The notes under the pieces are model-generated. The model searched no databases. It was not told where the DNA came from and saw only the letters and a list, made by a program, of their open reading frames with translations. Positions 45,528 to 55,891 of a stretch of 64,000 nt of DNA are shown piece by piece. Within the stretch, counting starts at the first letter, position 1, and every line of letters begins with the position of its first letter. Origin of the DNA: Poronia punctata (taxonomy: Eukaryota; Ascomycota; Sordariomycetes; Xylariales; Xylariaceae); the NCBI GenBank assembly GCA_022579005.1, contig MU401599.1:1-64000 (forward strand). Direction: 5' to 3'. The position numbers and the translations under genes are program-made.

Positions 45528-45921
45528 AGCTTGTCAAGGGGAATCATGACCCGAATGAGCAGATGGGTAACTACAGAGGCCTCATGGTTTGCAAAAGCAC
45601 GTGATATAAGAGCCTACGCAATATTAAATATCTGCCAAGATGTACTTATACTGCCACTGCTACACCCTTTTCTCTTCCTGTACTATATTACGGCTATAAA
45701 TAATACCCCAGCATATATAGAGGCGGATATGAACTCAATAAAGTTTAAAAAAAATATAGTATTAAGTCAGAAAGGCTGTATTGTTGCATTATTATGTTAG
45801 GTGCTATTGTTATAACAACTCTCAAGGGTCTAGAAATTCGCACACATGTCATGCGATTTAGAATACAGTAATCCACAGTATGTAATATTGCGACATTTAA
45901 ACGCCAGGCACGCTCGTGGTG
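45528..45921. other. Convergent intergenic region
   Basis: 3' sides of the PPR-like gene (+) and Tlg2 (-). Moderately AT-rich; no gene seen. Confidence 0.65.
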
Positions 45922-47343
45922 CTAACCATCGCCACTATTTTTTACCCCTAGCTGATTTGTTGGCTTGGTCATATCGACCTCGCTATCAGCATCCCCGGCA
46001 GCGGCAGTGCCTGCCCCGGTAGCTGGGATGCTTCTGGCGTCTCCAGAGCTACGAAACTTCGGTTTGAGGGCGAGCAGTATTATGGCACCAACAACGAGCA
46101 ACAGTAGCAAAAGGATAAGCTTGCGCTTTGTCGTCTTCTTCTGATAGCCCGAGGCGACAACGAGTTCCTTCTCGGCCGCCTTGACATCGGTAGCCATGCG
46201 CTCGACGTTGTAGTCGATACGGTCAAGCATGGTGCCTTGGTCTATGACCATTGTCTGTAGGTCCCGGAACAAGTCCGAGAGCTCAATGATGCCCTGTGCG
46301 ATGTCTTCGATCTCGCGTTCGCGTTGTAGTATCGCAGCATCATTGCTGTGCAGAAGCCGCTGCGCCGTGGTTTGCTGAAGAGCCGACTGCGAATATGACC
46401 TGTCGGCATCGGACTCCAGGAGGGATGGATCAGTGGTGTAATTGGCAACACCCGCAGTTGCAAGGGGTGTCGAGCCGCGGTCGCCGCTAGGGGATACGGC
46501 GCCTAGACCAGCCATGCCGCGGAGCTCTGTAAGATGTTGCGTTAGCTTGTATTCTACAATGCGCTCTTTCTCTTCCACGAGGGCCATTTGTCTTGTCTCT
46601 CTCTTGCAAATGCCAAGCTGTCAAACAATGTAACTCGCGCCCAATTGCAATTCCATGGATCAAAGTGCAGGTGACGTACTCTTCAAATAAGCACTCTGCT
46701 TCTTCCGGAATCCGGCGCTGGCTTCCTGGACACGGCTTGCCAGGCTTATCTGTATGTTCTTAGCCATGACCTCCTCGGCCCTCGTCATGGTGCCGGCCTG
46801 CTGGCCCTCGCGAACCATCTTCTCGACGCGTTGGATGCAGCGGTGGCATTCGTGGAAGTTCTTGGTTATACGCTGTGTCAAGCGCTCGATTTCGCCCTCC
46901 TCGGCGCGCTTCGCTTCCTCATCGTTGAAACCCGGGAGAACGTGTTTCTGGTGCAGGCGCTCCAGGGTCTGTGATTCGCGGGCGACGTCAGCCAAGAGGT
47001 CAGTTACCTCGTCGTTCACGTCGGCCCAGCGCGGAGGTAGCAGGTCCATCTCGATGACGGCGTCCCCATCATCGTGGTAGTCGGCCCCAGACAGCAGCCC
47101 CTGGGTATCCTCGGCACCCGCCCCCGGGCTTCCTCCGCCGTGGCCATGGCCGCCGAAGTCTGAGTAGCCGTGACCACCGGGCCCAGGGCCGTATCGCGTC
47201 TTCTTGGCCGGATGGTGGGCATAGGATTGGCGGTACGATATATAGCTAGTCACGGGATTCAGCGACAGTTAGCCGAGGTGAGGCAATGGCAAGCAGTTAC
47301 ACCGTGTATATTTTACGTACAGGTTGGTGCGGTCTCGCCACAT
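45922..47343 (-). CDS. tlg2: t-SNARE syntaxin Tlg2/syntaxin-16
   Basis: Qa-SNARE for endosome to trans-Golgi traffic, 397 aa. Exons in transcript order: 47321-47343, 46680-47245 and 45922-46526. The rebuilt start MWRDRTNLYISYRQSYAHHP is the Tlg2/syntaxin-16 signature; exon 1 is only 23 bases and restores it. The Habc region has LLPPRWADVNDEVTDLLADV and ESQTLERLHQKHVLPGF. The SNARE helix runs from ILQREREIEDIAQGIIELSD through DLQTMVIDQGTMLDRIDYNV, with the zero-layer Gln. The C-terminal anchor is KLILLLLLLVVGAIILLAL, followed by about 40 lumenal residues. A Gly/His-rich insert lies near residue 30. Identification is firm. Confidence 0.93.
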
Positions 47344-48390
47344 GGCGGACGCCGAAGGAAGACCGATGCCACCGTCAATGGCCGATGCTAACTAGTCATG
47401 CAAGGAGTAGGCGTTATGGCTTAGCAAGAAAATAGACACAATAAGACAAAGTGAACGTGTGACGGTAAGGGCGGTTCTGCAACAGGAACAAATATGCCGT
47501 ATCCAGGGAATGCAAGTTTTGTGCTTCACGTGTTTAGGTACCAAGTTTCAGCGACAGCGGTCCAAAAGTAAATGCGCAGTGTTTGTTGTAACAAGATAGA
47601 TCCAAATACCTAGCTAGGTGGTGTTTAGTCAAAGCTGACGTTTATAGCTTATATGAGATTATCTATGCCTATTACTAAAGGTGTACAGGCAAATAAATAA
47701 GACTATAATACTAAATAAAGCATTAATAAATAAAATATAACAAAACTTATTTTATTATAAAATAAGTTAATAAGTTTTAATAATATTTAATATTTTTAAT
47801 TAACTTTTATATATTTATTTTATAAAATATATTTATTAAAAGCTAATTAAAATTATAAATTAATTTTAATATTTTTAAGCTTTAATTAAAATTAAAATAT
47901 ATAAAGGTTTTATATTAAAAATTTATTAAATATATTTTAAAATAAAAATATATTTATAAATATTTTATATATATATAACTATTTTCTAAATTTTTAAATA
48001 ATAATGTTTTTTATAAATTCATTATTTATAGTGCTAATAAAGTAAGTATATTAGTCAATATTTGCAGTAAACTATAATAAATGTAAACCACACCGGCCCC
48101 CCGGTTTCAAGAGCCCCGCCCTGCTCTACCTAGGTACTACTTTCTACAAGTAGATATTTATCACATACCTACCTACCTGTACATGTCTACATCTACCTAC
48201 TTCTAGCATATACTCTTTTAAGGCTAGGTACTTAAAGTGAGATTCGATCACATTTCCCCTAGGATTCTCCTCTCCCCCACCACATCATACTTCCAGCTTT
48301 GTGCTTTACAAACCCAACAACAACACGGCTTGCTCTCGTGCAGCGCATTTTGACCCTTGACACTCGCTTTAGCAACGAAAAACCGCCGCA
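47344..48390. other. Divergent region with fifth AT-rich island
   Basis: Upstream of Tlg2 (-) and calmodulin (+). An AT-rich RIP-like island spans about 47640-48075. To its right, TACCTACCTACCTG and TACATCTACCTAC motifs lie at about 48125-48235, followed by the calmodulin promoter with a CT-rich stretch. Confidence 0.7.
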
Positions 48391-49468
48391 ATGGTCAGTC
48401 TACGTGTCTCTGAAGCATCTTTGCGTTCCCCGCCTTTGCCGCTGCTTGGTTTGCCTCCGGTTGCTAGAGCCCCGCGCTGGCGCCAAACCACCGTGATATG
48501 CGCATGCGCCTGCCCGCTCATGGGGGCCTGAACGCTGACTTCTTCTCCCTTCTTGGGTTATTTAGGCCGACTCATTTACGGACGAGCAGATGGACGAGTA
48601 TAGGCAGGCTTTCTCCCTGTTTGTAAGCTTATTTCCCTATCCCCGTTTTCGGCTTGCCTTATGGGGCTATTTGATGAGACCAATGACAGCCTCAAAACTA
48701 ACCAGGTGTATTCTACAGGATAAAGATGACAATGGTCAGTACAACCCGCCCCTCTGTAACATCTTCCCGTCGTGCATCGTCCTATCACGATCGATTTCTA
48801 GATTGTTCTTGCTTGCGCTCTAGAACGCCCGGGGAGACTGCTGCCACCCGTAGCTAGTTATAGTGCTGACGACAGCATTCGCATCCTAGGAGTTATTACA
48901 AAAGATGAACTAGGCACCGTCATGCGATCTCTGGGCCAAAACCCCTCTCAAGCCGAGCTGGAGGATATGATCAACGAAGTCGATGGCAACAACAGTGGCA
49001 CTATCGACTTTGCCGGTAAGGCATTCATGACATCATCAACAACCCCCTGGACAGGATGCTAAGTTTTGGTCACTTAGAATTTTTGACCATGATGGCCCGG
49101 AAGATGAACAGCACCGATTCAGAAGAGGAGATTCGAGAAGCCTTCAAGGTGTGTAACAGATCGGGCACAACCCCGTCCTCCAGTATGCTGTAACAATATT
49201 AATATTTTATCAGGTTTTCGACCGTGACAACAACGGCTTCATCTCGGCGGCTGAACTACGCCATGTCATGACGTCTATTGGGGAGAAACTCACCGACGAA
49301 GAGGTTGAGGAGATGATTCGTGAGGCTGACCAGGATGGGGATGGCCGTATCGATTGTACGTTGTCTCATCGGGCGATTTTTTCTCCCTTCCCTTTTGGCC
49401 ATGCTTCAGCTAACCACAACACTGGTGCAGATAACGAGTTTGTACAGCTCATGATGCAAAAGGATTGA
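48391..49468 (+). CDS. Calmodulin
   Basis: EF-hand calcium sensor, 150 aa, in seven exons: 48391-48393, 48566-48622, 48719-48734, 48890-49015, 49078-49148, 49214-49355 and 49431-49468. Exon 1 is the ATG alone. Four calcium loops are intact: DKDDNGVITKDE (21-32), [24 protein letters not shown] and [12 protein letters not shown]. The C-lobe is the usual fungal sequence, but the N-lobe carries many changes for such a conserved protein (for example [15 protein letters not shown] and VDGNNSGTI) and an extra Asp ends the protein (MMQKD). All loop positions 1, 3, 5 and 12 still bear ligands, so binding should be kept. It is either the organism's sole, diverged calmodulin or a paralogue. Confidence 0.93.
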
Positions 49469-50757
49469 TTATGTCTTGCGGCGCAAATGTTTCCCTGCCG
49501 TCACATACCCCAATATATTTTACGACAGGCCTCCCAATACTGGGTCCCTTTTTCGCTTGCCCTTTCATTCTCTGTTTGATAAGGAAGGTTGGGCCTGGTG
49601 TCCTATTCTTTGTCTCTGCCTGGATTTTAATCTCCAATGCCCCTAAAAATGAGTATCCTGTTTGAGATGGAGTGGAATTTGACTGTTGCCCCTTAAAATG
49701 ACATTCATATCTTGCGTTTGTTTCCACAAACCCTGTGTCATGGCGACCTAGGTAATCAATCAAGCGTCGTTCTTGGCCTTAATGCCCTATACGAGCAGTT
49801 ACAGTCCACGCAAGCCATATAGTACTATTTCTTTGTACACGTACAGCCTACTTGTTGTGCACACTTTGCTTTGCGCCTAGCTATGTAGTTACCAAGCCAT
49901 ATTTCACTTGGTTTAAGACAACGCTGACTTGGTGGTAACATACATGTAAGTTCACTGTTAGCAATTACAACTAGGTGTGACATTGTTGCTGGTATAGTAT
50001 ACTTGTGCAACGATAAACTACTGATATCTTACAGAGTTCTATCAGGTACTATGGAATGAATGTTTGGTTGGTTGGTAGGTTGCACATGCATTATTTGCTG
50101 CTGAGCAATTGCATGTGTGTGCTTGTATGTGTAGAAGTAGACATGAGATTGTGATGATACTAATTCAGTAAGTGGTACTTGAGGTTGAACAGACAGTTCC
50201 CAAACCCTTGAGTTATCAGGTAGACTTGTAATATGTAGTAGAGGGCAAAGCGCTTTAAGGGGATTGGTTTATCCTAATCTGCAAGTACTACTTACAAGTT
50301 AATAGCACGTAAATACCCTAACCTTACATATGTGTAGTTAGCGATTTCCTAGCTGCTGCTATTATTACCTTATTGTGTATTTGTGCAAGTAACAGGTAGA
50401 GGCAGTACTTGTAGTACCCAAACACATAAATAGCCTCTCTGTATTCACCCCTACCATGACGGCATTCCGCGTTACGCTAAAATTCTGTCTTGCATCCATC
50501 CATGGATCTAACCTACTCGTAGGTACCAGCGCTTAGAATCGACTGCTCACAAATTTTTGGGTCACAGCCAACAATCCTAGGTGAGCTGGTTATACACTCG
50601 GACTGGCACGACTGGCTATAGGCATTCTGGATTCTTCAAGAGAACAACAAGGCAGAGTTCCTATTTCGACAAACGTCGTTTAAGCGACGATGCCATTGCG
50701 CGCACAGCAGTCGACATCCGAATGACGACGACACGATCGAATTAATCCTATCTCAAG
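49469..50757. other. Intergenic with a strong hairpin
   Basis: 3' region of calmodulin and promoter of the Mdl1 gene. Contains the hairpin at 50083-50117 listed separately and GT-rich stretches around it. I see no second gene. Confidence 0.6.
50083..50117. other. Two-stem hairpin
   Basis: CACATGCA (50083-50090) pairs perfectly with TGCATGTG (50110-50117). Inside it TTGCT (50095-50099) pairs with AGCAA (50104-50108) around a GCTG loop. The stem can extend outward by two G-T pairs. It lies 615 bases past the calmodulin stop. Confidence 0.7.
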
Positions 50758-53237
50758 ATGGTGCCGGCACCTGTTCGCCGTCCTCTGCTTCTGTTCCCCC
50801 GACAGCGCCCTGCCATCACGAATCTGTCTACGCGGCCTTCATTCAGAGGTCCTCAAGGCAATAGTGCCTACCCTCCTTCTCTTGCACAGGCCAACGTCGC
50901 ATTTTGCTCTGGCTTTTCGCGACCTCAACCAGTACCATTCCAAGTCTGTGGCAGACTTGGGCCGGCCAATCCCTGGCCCTCCCCTAGAGCGTGCCTGATA
51001 TCGCACCCACGGTTTGCGACGTCGAGGACATTCTGTAACAGCAACATCGCCAGACAAAAAACCCAAGATGCGACAGCAGAAACTATAAAACGCAACTCGG
51101 GCGCTGCCCTCGAGCAGAACGCTGTCGGCAGCGGCCCGAAAACGGTGCAACCATCGATAGCAGAGCATCAAGCCGCTGTTGAACAAGGAGCCAAGTCAGC
51201 GAAGCTGAACCTGAGGGCGCGTCTCACCAAAGAAAAGGATGATGCAAGGCGGTGGTCGTCCTTGCGCGAGGTCTGGCGTCTCCTTCGCATTGCGCGCCGC
51301 GAGACATTCCCTCTCATGGGCGCGGTTTCGCTACTCCTCATTTCTTCTGCTGTCACCATCTCCGTGCCACTTACTATAGGCAAGGTTATGAGTAAGTTTG
51401 GCCCGCAGTTTCACTGGTGTAAAGTAACGCGCGCTACTGTACAGTTCCGAGCTAACTTGAGCTACAAGACCTTGCTACCAGTCAAACGGCCGATACGACG
51501 ATATTCGGCCTGACCATGTACCAGTTCTTCCCAGCTTTGGCTCTAGTCTTCACGGTCGGCGCGGCTGCCAACTTCGGCCGCATCGTGCTCCTCCGTGTGA
51601 TTGGTGAGCGTGTCGTCTCGCGCCTGCGATCTCAGTTGTACCGTAAGACGCTGGCTCAAGAGGGCGAGTTCTTCGACGCAAACAAGGTGGGTGATCTGAC
51701 CTCTCGTTTCATTGCCGACACGACTATAGTCGGGAAGAGTATCACGCAAAATGTCTCGGACGGGCTGAGAGCCATCATTAGCTGCACTGCAAGCTTTATC
51801 GCCATGGCTTGGATAAGCCCGAGCCTTGTCTTGACCATTTTCCTAGCTGCTCCGTTTATTGGCGCCGGCACTATAGTGTATAGTCGGATCGCAAGGCGGC
51901 TAGCTACGCAGTCGCAGAAAGCCCTGGGGGCACTCAACAAGATTGGCAACGAGCGACTGGAGAGCATCCGCACCATCCAGGCCTTCGCAGGCGAGATGCA
52001 GGAAGTCGGTCGGTACAACAAGCAGGTCAGGAAATTGTTCAACATCGGCAAGACCCAGGCTCTGACGGATGCGCGGTTCTTCACGTTCAACGGTTGGATC
52101 GGGAACATGATTGTGATCGGTCTCCTGTGGCACGGCGGCGGCCTCGTTCGAGACGGCTTTCTTACACTGGGCGACCTGACGACGTTTATGATGTACGCCG
52201 TGTATGCGGGTACGAGTGTGATAGGGGTCACTAGCTTCCTTTCCGAACTAATGAAGGGCGTCGGTGCCGCCAGTCGCCTTTTCGAGCTCGAGGATCGCAA
52301 GCCGGCCATCTCGCCGACGCGCGGAACTCCCGTCGCATCAGCCAAAGGTGTTATCGAGTTTTCCAACGTCTCTTTTGCCTACCCTACACGGCCGGATAAC
52401 CAAATTTTCAAGGACATGAGCTTCTCTATCCCCGGGGGCAGCAACGTGTGTATCGTTGGGCCCTCGGGCGGCGGAAAGTCGACAGTGACGTCTCTCCTAC
52501 TACGCTTTTACGACCTCGACGGCGGCAGTATCCGGCTGAATGGGGTTGATCTCGCGTCGATGAACGCGAAGTCGCTGCGGCGACGCATCGGCGTTGTTTC
52601 CCAGGAGCCCGTCTTGTTTTCCGGCACGATAGCGGAGAACATTGCTTATAGCAACCCGGGGGCAGATCGCGCGGCCATCATACAAGCCGCCACGAGAGCC
52701 AACTGTACATTTATCAACAAGCTCCAGAAGGGCATCGATACCGAAGTGGGCTCCCGGGGCACGCAGCTCTCGGGTGGGCAGAAGCAGCGGATCGCCATAG
52801 CCCGCGCGCTTCTCAAGAACCCCGACATCCTCATTCTAGACGAAGCCACGTCGGCTCTAGACGCCGAGTCCGAGCTAGCAGTGAACCAGGCGCTTGCCCA
52901 GCTCATGAGCGGGAACATGACGACCATATCGATCGCCCACCGGCTTTCGACGATCAAGAGGTCCGACATAATCATCGTGCTGAATAACGAGGGCGCGGTC
53001 GCGGAGACGGGCTCTTACGCCCAGCTTAGCAAAGACCCGGGAAGCGCATTCAGCAAGCTCATGGAGTGGCAAATGACAGGAGGCGAAAATACCAAGCCGG
53101 CAACTTCTCTGCCCCCCCACAACATTAACGAGGAGTCCGACTTGGTGGAGGAAGACTTTGAAGAACCCGATGAGGTCGAGACAGAATTCGAAGAGGTCGA
53201 GGAAGGTGCAGAGAAAGTCGAACAGAAGCGACAGTAG
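50758..53237 (+). CDS. mdl1: Mitochondrial ABC transporter Mdl1 (ABCB10-like half transporter)
   Basis: Inner-membrane half transporter; yeast Mdl1 exports peptides from the matrix. Exons 50758-51391 and 51469-53237 give 800 aa. The first 100 residues are Arg/Ser/Pro-rich, like a mitochondrial presequence. Six membrane segments lie in about 190-500, with the family stretch AAANFGRIVLLRVIGERVVS and the LTSRFIADTTIVGKSITQNV region. The nucleotide-binding domain has Walker A GPSGGGKST (542-550), signature LSGGQKQRIAIARAL (from 645), Walker B ILILDEATSALDAE and H-loop SIAHRLSTI. The intron join gives GKVMNLATSQTAD, in line with relatives. The last 45 residues are strongly acidic (EEDFEEPDEVETEFEEVEEG) before a basic end, which is unusual. 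All ATP-site residues are present. Confidence 0.9.
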
Positions 53238-54281
53238 AGCGCACCACCAACACACATACACATACCTCGGCCATATAGACCGGTAGAGGGCCGAAATCGA
53301 CGGGAGAGGTGTTTCACCCCTTGGACCACTTCGGGGTAAAGTGGATTTGTCCTTGCAGAGAAGGAATACGGCGCGAAGGAGTATTATAAGGAAGGGTACT
53401 AGAAACATCCCCGACTTGAAAGCATGTTCGGTTCGGCCATTGGTGTTGAATTACTTTTGCCCATGTACATAGGTAGATGTGTGCGCGCGGGTCTATACAC
53501 TTTTAGATGTACACTTTCGCGCACTCAACAGACGGCCGGGTAGGGACACCGGCGCGGGTTACTGTCCAAAGGGCAGGCTCTCCACTCGACAGAAAAGGTT
53601 GGAACGCTCATGAAGGAAGATGAGCGTCGGCAGAGGTAATATATGATTATGTACTACTTAAACTACCTACTCAGAGCTGCATCATATCTTTGTAACCATG
53701 AGAGTCATCAGGCTTAATAGAGCTTGACATCACATAATGACCACTGTAAAGCCTCATTCTTACTCTTGCCCTGGTTGTAGGAATCCTAGTCTAATTTACA
53801 CAGTACATATACCGTGTATTCAACGGGTAGAGTATACACATACATAACACACAAAGCCCCTAACCTAGCTGTGTACATGTTGTCTACGAGTAGATAGACA
53901 GTCAACTTGGACAGTTACGCAGGCGTTTTTGACAAGTAGGTATATATATCAATACATATATTACTTGTAGTAAGAGTCTAACTTTCAAGGTTTATACCTT
54001 ATATAACTTTTAAGTTATTATACTTCAGGTACTTGTATATTACTTATATACATGTACCTAGAAAGGTATAGGTAATAAATACACCAGCTGTAAATCCTGC
54101 TTATCTTTAGGACTAGAGGGTATAAATTTAGAATTTCTCCACTGATTTCCAAGTCCCTATAAGGTATAGGTACAAGTAGGTATGTGCATGCATCTGCCTA
54201 CATTCTAATTCACCTTGTCAGCCAGTGTTCCCATCTTCTGTTCCTCTCACTTCCTACATACTCAACAATACATCAACCAGA
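53238..54281. other. Intergenic with TAGGTA-type motifs
   Basis: 3' region of Mdl1 and promoter of the lipase gene. The right half (about 53930-54200) is rich in GTACCTA/TAGGTATA motifs and fairly AT-rich. No gene seen. Confidence 0.6.
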
Positions 54282-55555
54282 ATGTCAAAAACTACAGAAG
54301 GAACATTTGATATCGATGGCACAAGTCTATACACGAAGACTTGGCTAGTAAGTCAAACCCCTTCCCTTCCCTTTTCCCTTCTTTTCTCCTATCCCCCCCA
54401 ATGCCCACACATGTGTGCAGGCGGTGTAAAAAGCTTCATTAATAAAGCTTTGAGACGAAAACAACCACCTGACAAAGACGTATTAATAGCCCGAGGGTCC
54501 GATCAAAGCCAAGATGATCATATTCCACGGTTTCAACGACCATGTAAACCGCTACTACGGATTCTTCCCTTACCTCGCGGAGCGTGGTATCGCGGTGTAC
54601 GGCATGGACCAACGGGGGTGGGGCCGGAGCGTCCGAAAGGACGATGACAAGGGCAAGACGGGTCCGACGACGCGCGTGCTCGCCGACATGGCCGCATTCA
54701 TTCGTAGTCACCTGCCATCCCGGGAGCCCGTCTTCTTACTGGGCCACTCGAGTGAGTACATAATAAAATATTTATTAAAAAAAAAAGAACAATTTCGCCT
54801 GTTTTCCCTCCCTATTTCCGCAACACTTTATTTGATTTTATTCGTGTTCCGAGTAAGGCCACGAATTAAAGAACTAAAATGAGAAGACGGGGAATGAAGA
54901 GCGAAATTTATAATCTCACTTAAATATCCTTCATTCAAATTTTCCCTTTTTTTAACCGACGTATACAGTGGGCGGCGGACAAGTTCTCACACTCGCCTCA
55001 ACGCCCGAGTACGAAGACCTAATACGACAAATCCGAGGCCTAATCCTGGAAGCCCCCTTTGTGGGTTTCGCGCCCGAGCTTAAGCCGTCGTGGTTTACCG
55101 TGTTCAGCGGCCGGCTGGCGTCCCATGTGGTGCCGCACTTCAAGCTGCACCGTCCCATCCCGCCCGAGGACGTCACGCGCGACCCCGAAGTGCAGGCGAG
55201 TATAAGGGACGATGTCCTTATGCACGATTACGGCACGCTTGAGGGTCTGGCCGGCATGCTCGACCGCACCGACGGGCTCTCGAGTGGGAAGCTGGTGCTT
55301 TCTCGCTCTGTGCGCAGCTTGCTTATGGCGCATGGTGACGCGGATAAAGCTACCAGTTTTCACATGAGCAAAGAGTGGTTCGATAGGCAGACTACGATTC
55401 CCGATGCCACCTTTAAGAATTTCGCTGGTTTCGCACACCAGTTGCATGCCGACCCCGGTAAAGAGGAATTCTATGAGGATGTCGCTCGTTGGATTCTGGA
55501 GAGGACTGCCGGCGAGGGAGAGAGGACTGGGGAGAGAGTCGGCGCACATCTCTAA
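54282..55555 (+). CDS. Monoglyceride lipase-type alpha/beta hydrolase
   Basis: Serine hydrolase related to yeast Yju3 and animal monoglyceride lipase, expected to cleave monoacylglycerols at lipid droplets and membranes; 304 aa. Exons 54282-54347, 54490-54751 and 54969-55555. The oxyanion segment is IIFHGFNDHVNRYYGF, then GMDQRGWGRS. The nucleophile elbow GHSMGG is rebuilt across intron 2, with Ser109. Asp233 in AHGDADK and His266 in AGFAHQLH complete the triad. Intron 2 is long for this region (217 nt) and AT-rich, with a run of A. An unspliced reading loses the catalytic Ser context. Substrate is inferred from family. Confidence 0.88.
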
Positions 55556-55891
55556 GTTCCGCAGATGGATGTTGTCATGTTGACGTGGTTGTAAAAGGGG
55601 CTCCCTTCGTCAACGCGTGAAAGTCATGTCGAAAAGCGACATAAGCTTGTTTTCTGGGCGGCTATCCGCTCTTCTGCTTTGTAAGATGGCGTTAGACGCG
55701 ATTGAAGACGCTAAGAGTAAATAGACTAGATTGCCTTCCATTCATCAACTCCCCGCCGACCTCTGTTTTGCATTTAATAATAACTTGCGATAGCCGGTCA
55801 CTAAATGGGCAACCTTCAGGTTTCTTTCCATTCGTTGTATGCTCGTATGCCCTAGGCTACTATCTGTTGGTACCGGCATATTGGATGCCTT
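55556..55891. other. Convergent intergenic region
   Basis: 3' sides of the lipase (+) and polymerase (-) genes. No feature recognised. Confidence 0.65.
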
